Shown: piece after piece, positions 51,561 through 59,769 of the stretch | Position numbering within the stretch: position 1 is the first letter of the stretch | How the letters are laid out: each line of letters starts with the position of its first letter | Assembly (NCBI GenBank): GCA_963734025.1 | Contig: CAVTFR010000017.1 | Span: 418,343-482,342 of the forward strand | Source of the DNA: JACVRW01 sp963734025 | Lineage (GTDB): Bacteria; Actinomycetota; Thermoleophilia; Solirubrobacterales; Thermoleophilaceae | DNA length: 64,000 bases | Reading direction: 5' to 3' | Program-made: the position numbers and the translations under genes | Notes under the pieces: model-generated | Databases searched by the model: none | Told to the model about the DNA's origin: nothing | The model's input: the letters and a program-made list of their open reading frames with translations, nothing else

Positions 51561-51617
51561 CGGCGCAAGCTCTGCCGGCGCGCCAACCACATCCTGCGCG
51601 CGCTCGGCGACGAGGCG
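51561..51617 (+). mobile_element. Possible IS110-type transposase C-terminal scrap
   Basis: A short frame reads RRKLCRRANHILRALGDEA, similar to the C-terminus of some IS110/IS116 transposases. Too short to be certain. Confidence 0.3.
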
Positions 51618-51687
51618 CGCTCGCGCCCGTCGAGCGTGGGCCCGTCAAGTTCCCGCACCTGGCTCAGGCTTGAGGATGCCTGTAGAC

Positions 51688-51734
51688 GGGTGCGAATTCA
51701 CCGGCCGCAGCCGGGTGATTATTCGGGCGGCGCC
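51688..51734. repeat. IS21-like terminal sequence, copy 2
   Basis: The stretch containing GCGAATTCACCGGCCGCAG and ending TTATTCGGGCGGCGCC aligns with the ends at 48288 and 59641. No transposase gene adjoins it on the left. Confidence 0.5.
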
Positions 51735-51793
51735 CGTGCCGTTCGCCGTCAGGCGGAGCGAATGACGGGCCGGTGCCGAAGCTACCCGCGTAG

Positions 51794-52606
51794 CTAGGAC
51801 CGGCCTTCGTGAGAGGGCGTGAAGAGCCAGTGACTATTGCCGAGCGCCTTGAAGGCGTAACCCGCGAGGAGCGCCTGTCCTTCGGCGAGCAGCTTGTCGT
51901 TCGTGAACTCCACAAGGAACACGGTCCCCCGCTTGCCGATCAGTGCTGACGCGCCACGCAGCACCTCGACCTCGACGCCTTCGGCATCGATCTTCACGAG
52001 GTCGGGCGCGGTGGCATTTAAGTGATGATCGAGCGTGTCGACGGGAACAACGCCGGCTGACCGTTGACCAATGTTCGGATCGAGCGTCCACATCAGCGTC
52101 GACGTCGACCGCGACTGGTCCTGGCAATCGTAGATGGGTAGCTCTCCAGAGGTGCTGCTCACCGCCGATCGCACGATCGTGACGTTGTCCAGGCCGTTGA
52201 GCTCGACGTTGCGCTGAAGGCGCTCGACGTTGTCGGGCATCGGCTCGAACGCCACGACTGACCCCGACGGCCCCACGATACGCGCAGCTTGAAGCGCGAA
52301 GTAGCCGATGTGTGCTCCGACATCCCAGTACGTCATTCCCGGGCGGAGAACCATTCTGAGCGCCTGCTGCATGTGAGGCTCATGGGCGCCGGTCCAATAG
52401 AACTTTTCCCGCCCTGAATCAATGAGCAGGCGCAGGCCTTGGCCGCCGCCGCTTCGAACGGTCACCTCGGTGGGCTCGTTGGGCACTAGCCGGTTGACGA
52501 GGGGACGGAAAGCGTCCCGCATCCGCGGGTTGTTCTTGACGCGCTCGACGAGACTCTGCGGAACGCGGTCCAGACACGAAACGGCTAGCTCACGCATCCT
52601 CGGCAT
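51794..52606 (-). CDS. FkbM-family methyltransferase
   Basis: 270 residues from ATG 52606, chosen for the GAGGAG ribosome site; the frame extends to 52687. SAM-binding motif YWDVGAHIGYFALQAARIVG, then VVAFEPMPDNVERLQRNVELN, NVTIVRSAVS, and the acidic motif LVKIDAEGVEVEVLRGA. FkbM enzymes methylate hydroxyl groups, often on sugars of surface polysaccharides, fitting the locus. Confidence 0.88.
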   Translation of the reverse strand: MPRMRELAVSCLDRVPQSLVERVKNNPRMRDAFRPLVNRLVPNEPTEVTVRSGGGQGLRLLIDSGREKFYWTGAHEPHMQQALRMVLRPGMTYWDVGAHIGYFALQAARIVGPSGSVVAFEPMPDNVERLQRNVELNGLDNVTIVRSAVSSTSGELPIYDCQDQSRSTSTLMWTLDPNIGQRSAGVVPVDTLDHHLNATAPDLVKIDAEGVEVEVLRGASALIGKRGTVFLVEFTNDKLLAEGQALLAGYAFKALGNSHWLFTPSHEGRS

Positions 52607-52891
52607 TGGTGCGAACTCCTCGCTTGAACCGGTTCCGTGGCGAAAGGCCCGCAGATCGTAGACTCGCTTGCGAGAGGGGAGCTCCAAACTGTAGTGACGT
52701 ACCGAGGAGCGTCGACACTCGTCGAGCGGGCCCCAGTGGGCGCGATGTGCCAGGGGACGGCGTGAATCGACCGATCGGCGGAGACGACGGCCGCGTGGGA
52801 GCCGATTCTGCGGCTTTCGGCGCGGTCGCCGAGGGTGATCGGTCAGGCGATTTCAGCCCATCGGGCGCCCGGTCGGGCGCCGAGGTCCTTG

Positions 52892-53002
52892 TCATGCGGT
52901 CGGTAGGAGCCGCCCTGAGGGAAGGATCTCGGCGCGGTGGACCAGCCGGTCGATAATCGCCACGGCGGTCACCTCGTCGCCGAAGACTCGCCTCAGGTAG
53001 TT
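52892..53002 (-). mobile_element. IS21-family IstB C-terminal fragment
   Basis: The minus frame gives NYLRRVFGDEVTAVAIID and RLVHRAEIL, the C-terminus of IstB, then a stop. The rest of the gene is missing. It lies just upstream of the FkbM gene. Confidence 0.65.
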
Positions 53003-53416
53003 GGCCGTCCGGGCGGGCGGCGTTGCGGAGGCGTGCCAGTCTCCATCTGGCCACGCGGGGCGGACCTGGGTGCCTTGCGCTGCTCGGGGGCTCAATCAGA
53101 ACTGCGGCCGTCGTTGGTGGTGATGGAGGCCATGACTCTTGGTGAGCTCCCCCGCGGACCGGCTTCGCGTCGACGGCGACGGCGCCGATAAGGCGGGCGG
53201 CGGGACTCATGAGGAGGCCGCCATGAATACTTCCGCACTCGGTCGTCCGGCGTGCGAGGTTCACCTCTGGTCCAGTGGCTTCTCTAGCCTCAGTTACGGC
53301 CTCAAGCTTCTCAACGAGGCGGATGGCGCTAGTGCGGTGCATCAGGCAGCCATGTGGTGCTCTTGTGCGAACACGTTAGGACGGTTGCGAAAACCTCTGC
53401 CGTCATCACGTGAGCG
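53003..53416. other. Intergenic region with IS debris
   Basis: About 410 bases between the IstB scrap and the GH16 gene. Frames match no family. It probably contains further decayed IS sequence. Confidence 0.35.
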
Positions 53417-54553
53417 TCACTGCTGCCAGACACGCACCCAGTCCACTTCGGTGTGCAGCTCGTCCGGGGTTGACGCATTGGGGTCGGTCCCAGGCTCCCA
53501 TGTCGTATTCCAGTGGGAAAGGATGAGATGCATAGGCTGATCGGTCGAGTCGTACACAGGCGCGGACATGATACGGCGCCCGTCGAGGTACCAGGTCACC
53601 TCTGTCGCCGTCCACCTGGCTGCATATGTGTGCCAGTCAGGCATGTACATACCAGGCTGCGGCTGCCAGTTGTTCGAGTTCATCCGCTTCGGCTCGCCGT
53701 AGCAATCGCACGAGTTGCGGTGGAGCGTACCGTTGAAGACATCGGGGTACCTCCCGGAGCCCTCAAACACGTCGAGTTCGGCTGACAAGCAGCTTGGCTC
53801 CGGGCACGCCGGGTTCGGCCAGTTGTCCGGCGGCCCACCGTCCCCGTTTTCCGCGTGGGTGGTCGAGAAGAGCCAGAAGGCTGGACCTGCAGCTTGCGCG
53901 CCAGTCCACTTCATCCGTGCCTCGAAGTAGCCCCGCCGGTACGACTTGGGATTTGCCTGCCCGCACGGCTCGGACGACATGGTCGTACTCGGGTACCCGT
54001 CAGCGCGGCGCCGGACTAGGTGCAACACCCCCTTCTGGACGTATTGGGTCCCGGCACGCGGGTTCGGCTCCCACCACTGCTTCTCGCACCATGTGGTTCG
54101 GTCGAGCGTGTCGAAGCAATCGGAGTACCGGAGGGTGTACCCCAGGCCCGTCACCGGCTCTGGCGCGGACGTCGGTCCGCACGGAATCGGCGGGGGCAGG
54201 GGAACAGCCAGGGTCGTAAAGCTGTCGTAGACCGTCCCTGCGGGCTCGGGATCGCTACACGCCCACGAGTCGGCGCCCTCGCGCGAATCCGCGCACTCGA
54301 AGTTCGAAGCCGAATTGCAGTCCTGCGACGTAAGCGTCTGGCCATTGTTCAGCCACGGACCGCCGTTCTTGCTGATCTGGAACGTATTGTCGGTGAGTGG
54401 GTCTGTGTTCCCGGTACACCGCACTTGGCCCTTCAGGCGCGCGCTGTTGTGCGTCACTTGATGGGCAGGTCCGGTACGGCCATCGCAAGCAACCAACACA
54501 ACAGCACCAACTACCACAGCGACAGCAAGCAACGCTCGCAAGCACCCGCTCAC
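53417..54553 (-). CDS. GH16-family glucanase-like lipoprotein
   Basis: 378 residues from GTG 54553. Lipobox LVAC with Cys23. The first 130 residues are a Cys-rich low-homology region (CTGNTDPLTD, TSQDCNSASNFECAD). GH16 catalytic region: AGPAFWLFST, SAELDVFEGSGRYPDV with nucleophile Glu259 and acid/base Glu264, and WYLDGRRIM. GH16 enzymes cut beta-1,3/1,4 glucans or other galactans. As a lipoprotein in a polysaccharide locus it may trim or release the polymer. Confidence 0.88.
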   Translation of the reverse strand: MSGCLRALLAVAVVVGAVVLVACDGRTGPAHQVTHNSARLKGQVRCTGNTDPLTDNTFQISKNGGPWLNNGQTLTSQDCNSASNFECADSREGADSWACSDPEPAGTVYDSFTTLAVPLPPPIPCGPTSAPEPVTGLGYTLRYSDCFDTLDRTTWCEKQWWEPNPRAGTQYVQKGVLHLVRRRADGYPSTTMSSEPCGQANPKSYRRGYFEARMKWTGAQAAGPAFWLFSTTHAENGDGGPPDNWPNPACPEPSCLSAELDVFEGSGRYPDVFNGTLHRNSCDCYGEPKRMNSNNWQPQPGMYMPDWHTYAARWTATEVTWYLDGRRIMSAPVYDSTDQPMHLILSHWNTTWEPGTDPNASTPDELHTEVDWVRVWQQ

Positions 54554-54666
54554 GACAACTTCCCCCCGTCAGGGGGTTCGCTATTCGCAGCAGCCGTTAG
54601 GCGTGGTGGTTGATCCCGGCGTCCGCAGCTGCGAAGCGTCGCGAGACGCGGCCTACGGCGTCCGGT

Positions 54667-54800
54667 TACTGCTGCCAGACACGCACCCCAGTCCACGTCG
54701 GTGTGCAGCTCGCCCGGGGTTGACGCATTGGGCTCGGTCCCAGGCTCCCATGTCGTATTCCAGTGGGAGAGGATGAGATGCATCGGCTGATCGGTCGTCG
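54667..54800 (-). pseudogene. Duplicated GH16 3' end
   Basis: This stretch is nearly identical to the last 40 codons of the GH16 gene (MHLILSHWNTTWEPGTEPN, then ELHTDVDW). An extra base shifts the frame after VDW. Only this tail remains, so it is a remnant of a tandem copy. Confidence 0.75.
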
Positions 54801-54809
54801 CCGCTGAGC

Positions 54810-55817
54810 CTACGTACCTTCGACGCGTCTCAGCCAGGCCTCGCGCCAGTAGGGATAGATCGCCCGAGGGCAGGAGCGGTGGTAGGCGCCCCTGCAGAGG
54901 ACGCCGTCGAGGATCACGCAGTCGCGCCTGATCTTCAACATCCGCCCGGTCTTCTCGTCGATCATGTTCTCGATCCGGCGCAGCACCCGCGCCCGCCGTC
55001 CGCAGTACTGGAGCATCTCCGAGTCGAACCGAAGTCCCTGTGTCTCGTCGTTCTCGTCAAGCGTCGCGAAGATCTCTTCTCTGCTCTTGATTTCGACGAT
55101 CTCGCCAGGTTGTAGGCCAAGTGATCCGGTGGGTGTGTCTCCGCTTGCCGCCTTTCCTTCGATGAACGGGTAGCGCTTGCAGTCTCGGATGAGGCAGAAG
55201 CGCGGGAGAAAGCGTGCATTTGCCCGTTGGAATCGGTTGAACAGTCCGACCAGCAGCGCACGGACGACTCGCCGTACCGTCGAGTTACCCGAGGTGATGT
55301 CCTCCACGTACTGGCTCGGCTCCCACCAGGGGAGCAGTCCTTTCGACGCTCTGACAAGCTCGGTCGCCTGACAGGAGAACAATGCCTTGCCGGCCTCGTT
55401 CGTCCCGATCTGGGTCGCGGCGAAAAGCGCTTCCCTAGAGGCCCCCGCGGCATCGGTGCCCGGGGTTTGCTCACTGGTCGTGCCCGACTCGGACGCTGCG
55501 TCCTCCTCCGGCTCGACCCGGCGTAGCCAGGCCTCCCTCCAGAAGAGAAGGCAGCCGGCCTGGCATCCCCCGTGCGCCGAGCCGTCGCACCGCAGCTCCT
55601 CGAGATGAACGGCGCTGTCCATGCGCCGATACTGCTGCCAGTCGATCGTGTCGCAAGCCTTGTGAGCTCGCGCCCTGACCCGGTACCGCTGCCCACAGAA
55701 GCCGAGCATCTCCGGCATGAAGGGCAGACCGTCCAGCTTGCCGTCGGCATCGAGCGTTCGGAGAATCTCCTCCTCGCTTCGAACCTCGACCATATCTCCA
55801 GCTCGCAGAGTGTTCAC
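54810..55817 (-). CDS. Protein with two copies of an unnamed Cys-rich domain
   Basis: 335 residues. Residues 4-102 and 235-334 are related: both start LxxGxxVEx(K/R)SxEEI, continue with xxLxFxxEML and CGxRxRVxxR, and end with PYWREAWLRRVE or FWREAWLRRVE. Each carries a Cys cluster (C42, C56, C77, C85, C89 in the first; C272, C300, C308, C316 in the second, approximate), suggesting metal binding. A middle region (105-230) is Ser/Thr- and then Arg-rich. No named family recognised. The stop of the small membrane gene is 2 bases upstream. Confidence 0.8.
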   Translation of the reverse strand: MNTLRAGDMVEVRSEEEILRTLDADGKLDGLPFMPEMLGFCGQRYRVRARAHKACDTIDWQQYRRMDSAVHLEELRCDGSAHGGCQAGCLLFWREAWLRRVEPEEDAASESGTTSEQTPGTDAAGASREALFAATQIGTNEAGKALFSCQATELVRASKGLLPWWEPSQYVEDITSGNSTVRRVVRALLVGLFNRFQRANARFLPRFCLIRDCKRYPFIEGKAASGDTPTGSLGLQPGEIVEIKSREEIFATLDENDETQGLRFDSEMLQYCGRRARVLRRIENMIDEKTGRMLKIRRDCVILDGVLCRGAYHRSCPRAIYPYWREAWLRRVEGT

Positions 55818-55819
55818 AT

Positions 55820-56134
55820 CTAGTCCCAGAGTGATTGAGCGGTTTGCGCAAGCACGACATACGAGATTGCGACAAGACCAAGCCTAACCGTCCGGTCATT
55901 CCTGCTCCACCCTGTCCAGACGGCGATGATGCCCGCGAGAAGCGCGAGCACACCATCCCACTCAAATACGCCGAAGAAGACGAGGTCCGCGACATCAGCG
56001 GGTACAGACACGTGGTCGAAGAGGGTCTGGAGCGCGTAGCCGACCGCCGAGAGAATCGTCGCGCCGAGCGCGATCCAGCCCCAGGCAGTGGCTCCGCCCG
56101 TGCGCGAGCTACGTGTCCGGTGTGCTTCCGTCAA
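55820..56134 (-). CDS. Small three-span membrane protein
   Basis: 104 residues with three hydrophobic segments (WIALGATILSAVGYALQTL, VFEWDGVLALLAGIIAVW, GLVAISYVVLAQTAQSL). No named family. It is 2 bases from the Cys-rich protein gene and its start overlaps the end of the GT4 gene, so the three genes are co-translated. Confidence 0.75.
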   Translation of the reverse strand: MTEAHRTRSSRTGGATAWGWIALGATILSAVGYALQTLFDHVSVPADVADLVFFGVFEWDGVLALLAGIIAVWTGWSRNDRTVRLGLVAISYVVLAQTAQSLWD

Positions 56135-57218
56135 GCAGGCTCAGCATCTCGTTTGCGGTTCGATCCCACCGGTAAGCCACGCCGTCTCGAGCCGCTGTCT
56201 TCCTCATCGTCGCATAGCGCGCGGGCTCTCGAAGAACCTCGGCCAGGGCCTCGGCGATCCGTTCTCCGTCAGCCTCGACCGGAAACCGCAAGCCGGCGCC
56301 CTTGGGATCGACAATGCCTCCCACGGCCGTCGTGATAATCGGTATGCCGAGACGAAGGTACTCGAGCGTCGAGATCCCGGACGCCTCGACTCGAGAAAGC
56401 AGGCAACCGAAGTGAAAGCTCCGGACGATCTCCACGAATCGTTGGAAGTCGCGACCCTTGTGGACGTATCCAAGCGCCCGGAGAGACGGATGAGCAGGGA
56501 TGCGACTCGGATCTGGCCCGAGAACGACGACTTCGACGTCGTATCCCATGCGCCCGAGGATCGAGGCGGCGTCGAGAAGCACAGGGCCGCCCTTTCGCTC
56601 CCAGTCGATCCCGATAACGCCCAGCCGAAGCGGCGACAGCTCCCCATCCCACTCCTCCGCGGGTGGGAGTGAATCCTCGTCGAGGTTGGCGCCAGGAAGG
56701 ATCGTTCGGACTTTCTCTGGCGGAACGCCGTATGAGGAGACAACGTCTTCCGCGCACCAATCGCTCATGCCGACGACGTAGCGGGAGCTGAGGTACGCCT
56801 CACGTTCCCGGGCGAGCGCATCACCTCTCACGCGTCGTCCGACGCGCCAACCGTAATCCTGGAACCACTGACGCATGGTTGCGTCGATGTAGTACGTGAT
56901 CGGCTCACTAACTTTGTTTCGAGGCGGAAGCAACTGGAAGTGGCTGATGTACTCCTCCATCTCGTCCGCAACCTCGCGGCGAGCCCAGACCGTGCGCGCG
57001 TATCGCCGGGAGTAGGTCCAGCCGCGCGGACGATCGAGAGTCAGTGGTTGCAGCGCGTTCCAGATGAAGCGCCTCGTGCGAAGATCCTCTGGCCGGAGGA
57101 CCACTCCTGACTGCAGGAGCCCGCTCTTTAGCCCCGCGTTCAGAAAGAAATGCGGGATGTTGCTGAAGGTGGCGATATTGCGGGGATCCCCGTTTGCAAC
57201 CAGGCCACGACGAATCAC
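56109..57218 (-). CDS. GT4-family glycosyltransferase
   Basis: 369 residues from GTG 57218. Acceptor half up to about 190, donor half with PLRLGVIGIDWERKGG, VEVVVLGPDPSRIPAH, GYVHKG and the EX7E region FGCLLSRVEASGISTLEYLRLG. The DAEA-like end is PVEADGERIAEALAEVL. It transfers a sugar onto a lipid-linked or polymer acceptor in the cytoplasm. The GTG start overlaps the stop of the next upstream gene. Confidence 0.88.
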   Translation of the reverse strand: MIRRGLVANGDPRNIATFSNIPHFFLNAGLKSGLLQSGVVLRPEDLRTRRFIWNALQPLTLDRPRGWTYSRRYARTVWARREVADEMEEYISHFQLLPPRNKVSEPITYYIDATMRQWFQDYGWRVGRRVRGDALAREREAYLSSRYVVGMSDWCAEDVVSSYGVPPEKVRTILPGANLDEDSLPPAEEWDGELSPLRLGVIGIDWERKGGPVLLDAASILGRMGYDVEVVVLGPDPSRIPAHPSLRALGYVHKGRDFQRFVEIVRSFHFGCLLSRVEASGISTLEYLRLGIPIITTAVGGIVDPKGAGLRFPVEADGERIAEALAEVLREPARYATMRKTAARDGVAYRWDRTANEMLSLLDGSTPDT

Positions 57219-58744
57219 GAACGTCCGTCCCCCTGGGAGCCTCTAATCGTCTTCGCCCGCTGTGCCGCGACATGTACCGACGTCACTGGGGCCTCGCCGG
57301 ACCGAACAACCGCGGCCAACGTCATGAGCATGATCCTGAAGTCGAGCCAAAGCGACCAGTTTTCGATGTAATAGTTATCCCACTCTGCGCGGTCCGCCAT
57401 GGATGTACTGCCGCGCAGCCCGCTGACCTGCGCCCAGCCGGTGATCCCCTGCTTGACGCGGTGCCGCTCTGCATAGCGGGGAACCAGTTTCTCGTAGGCC
57501 TCGACATACTCCGTCCGCTCGGGACGAGGGCCGACAAGGCTCATGTCGCCCGTCAAGACGTTGAAGAGCTGCGGTAGCTCGTCCAGAGCTGTGCGGCGCA
57601 TGAATGCGCCCAAACGGGTTCGGCGGTCGACTCCGTTGTTGCCGACGCCGCCGGTCCCCGTCTCCGAATCGATGACGAGGTTGGTTAGCTCCTCCTCGGT
57701 CATCGGCAGCATCGTGCGGAACTTCAGCATGTTAAACCGGCTGCCGTCGCGGCCCACTCGCTCGGCACGGTAGAAGATCGGCCGTCCCAGAGTCGCCCAG
57801 ACCCCGAGGGCCAGCGCACCCATGAAGGGCGCAAGGACGAGGAGCGCCAAGGCCGCGCCCGCACGATCCAGGCCATGCTTCACAGCGAACTGCCAGCTCC
57901 TCGGATTCGGAGCGTGACGCGCTATGAGCGGAACTCCGCCGAGCGGGACGACGGTGACGCGCTCGGTCGACTTTTCGTACAGGCGTGGGACGAACGAGGT
58001 CGCAAGCCCAAGCTGATCGCAGCGCTTCAGCGAGCGCAGATGTATTTCCTCCGGTGCCGTGGAGAATGCCACGATGACGTGGTCGATTTGCTTGTCTCGG
58101 ACGATGCGGTCGAGATCCCAGCTCGCCCCGAGGACGGGAAGGCCGGTTGCCTCGCTTCCGTGCAGCGGCTCCTTATCGAGGAACCCAATCGGTGTCAGTC
58201 CCACCTCCGGGTGCTCGAGGAGCCTTTTCGCAACCAACCGCCCGACGTTGCCAGCGCCGACGATCAGGGCGCGCTGACCTGCTGCACCCTTTCTCCTGGC
58301 GCGGCGCTCGGAGGAGATAAGCCAGCTTCTGCCCGCGAGGACAAACGCGGTGGAGACAAGCCAAGGCTCGATCATCTCGTCGGCGATTGCGGATGCGTCG
58401 GTGAACGCGGCACGGAGCGCGATCGTTAGCGCTGCCGCGATGGCCACTGCGCTGACGATCGATCGAATCGCGTCGAGCATCCGAAGGTCGATGGGCGGCC
58501 GGTACATCCCCTTGGTCGCAAGCAACCCGATCACGAGAGCGGCGAAGACGAACGTCCAGGCAAGGGGCATCGCAGTCGACGTGAGGTGACCGAGCAAGAG
58601 CGCAAAGGCGAGGGTTACGACATCGGTCGCGAGCGAGATCCGCCGCCACGAGGCGTGGCGACGTGCTCGTCGACCGGACTGGACCCCGGGCACGGCGGCT
58701 GCAAGCGAGCCGCCATTCGCTTGCTGGGTCTCGACGCTGCTCAT
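57215..58744 (-). CDS. Undecaprenyl-phosphate sugar-1-phosphate transferase (PHPT family)
   Basis: 509 residues. Five spans: four near 40-150 and one at about 300. A Rossmann-like middle region (ALIVGAGNVGRLVAKRLLEH) and a C-terminal bacterial sugar transferase domain: FYRAERVGRDGSRFNMLKFRTM, LRRTALDELPQLFNVLTGDMS, VGPRPERTEY and RHRVKQGITGWAQVSGLRG. This enzyme starts the repeat unit by moving a hexose-1-phosphate to undecaprenyl phosphate. It is the start of the minus-strand block. Confidence 0.92.
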   Translation of the reverse strand: MSSVETQQANGGSLAAAVPGVQSGRRARRHASWRRISLATDVVTLAFALLLGHLTSTAMPLAWTFVFAALVIGLLATKGMYRPPIDLRMLDAIRSIVSAVAIAAALTIALRAAFTDASAIADEMIEPWLVSTAFVLAGRSWLISSERRARRKGAAGQRALIVGAGNVGRLVAKRLLEHPEVGLTPIGFLDKEPLHGSEATGLPVLGASWDLDRIVRDKQIDHVIVAFSTAPEEIHLRSLKRCDQLGLATSFVPRLYEKSTERVTVVPLGGVPLIARHAPNPRSWQFAVKHGLDRAGAALALLVLAPFMGALALGVWATLGRPIFYRAERVGRDGSRFNMLKFRTMLPMTEEELTNLVIDSETGTGGVGNNGVDRRTRLGAFMRRTALDELPQLFNVLTGDMSLVGPRPERTEYVEAYEKLVPRYAERHRVKQGITGWAQVSGLRGSTSMADRAEWDNYYIENWSLWLDFRIMLMTLAAVVRSGEAPVTSVHVAAQRAKTIRGSQGDGRS

Positions 58745-59013
58745 GGCCGTTTCACCGAACGGCGGGACGGGGTCAGGGGTCGGCGACGTGTATGGGACAT
58801 TGCGGTGCGGTGAGACGCGCGCCGAGGCGCACTGACGGCTTCTCGCCGGCCGCTGTAGGCGCGGCGGTTGCCAGGAGTTCCAACAGCGCGACGGTGAGCC
58901 CGAGGCGCACCCGAGATCGAGATTGCACAGTTCCCTCCGCCTGCACAGTTCCCTCCGCGTGACTCAACGTCCGGGGCGAAGCGTTTCTTCTCTGGTCTTT
59001 CGCACTGTCAAGG

Positions 59014-59690
59014 CCGGTTGAAATGTCACCCCCGGGCGCCGGTTGAAAAGTCACCCCCCTCGGTAGGTGGTCGCACTCGCGGAGCTGAGCCCGTACGGTG
59101 AGGCGGAGCGCGTGCGATGCGTCAGCCGAGCGCGGTTGGTGCCGGCCCGAGGTCCTTATCGCGTAGCCGGGTAGCTGTCGCCTTCGAGGGCGAGGATTTC
59201 GGCGTGGTGGACGAGCCGGGCTGATAGAGCGTCCGCTGATAGCTGCGGCTTGGCAGATAGCGCGGCCGCAGCTCGCGGAGGTGGTCCTCCAGGATCGTCT
59301 TCGAACCCTCGGAGCCAAGCTCCGCGATCAACTTCGCGGATCCGCTTGCCCGGCAGACGCGGGTCCAAGCGCAGCAGCCGCTCGATCTCGTCGCGGAAGG
59401 GGTCGAGCTTGGAAGACCTCGGTGAGCGACGGTAGCGAGGAGCTCAGCGGCACGCACGGCGCGGCGGATCGTCTTCCGGTCACGGCCAGTGCGGCGATGG
59501 ATCTCCTTGATCGACAGCCGCTCGACGAAATGCATGCGGCGGATCTCCGCCCACTGCTCCACACTGACCAACTCCTGCTCGTGGCTCGCTGATCAAGCCA
59601 GGCTCAGAGCCCCATCGGACGGCGCCACCGACGTCCAGGAGGTCAGTTCTCAACGGGCGCAGAGTGAGGGGTATTCAGGCGGCGCCCACA
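59014..59690 (-). mobile_element. IS21-family remnant with terminal repeats
   Basis: Left end: CCGGTTGAAATGTCACCCCC (59014-59033) and CCGGTTGAAAAGTCACCCCC (59039-59058), two repeats 25 bases apart. Right end: on the minus strand CCGTTGAGAACTGACC (59656-59641), the inverted counterpart. Between are fused istA and istB scraps. At 677 bases it is about a quarter of a full IS21. It lies between the divergent sugar transferase and chain-length genes. Confidence 0.75.
59122..59571 (-). pseudogene. istA-istB internal-deletion fusion
   Basis: From GTG 59571 the frame gives VSVEQWAEIRRMHFVE and IKEIHRRTGRDRKTIRRAVRA, the IstA N-terminal HTH. It becomes frameshifted, returns to EGSKTILEDHLRELRPRYLP, and near 59220 joins IstB C-terminal sequence (RLVHHAEILALEGDSY in another frame, RDKDLG at the end). 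The DDE core and IstB ATPase are gone. Confidence 0.75.
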
Positions 59691-59769
59691 CGCACAGGTC
59701 GGAGCGCGCCCGTCGAGCGCCAAGGCAAAAACTTCTCCGTGGTGGGATCGTTGACTGGTAGGCGATACC

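Noticed and set aside
51179..51658. 159-codon minus-strand frame
   Set aside because: No family features; the plus strand here carries IS3-type remnants.
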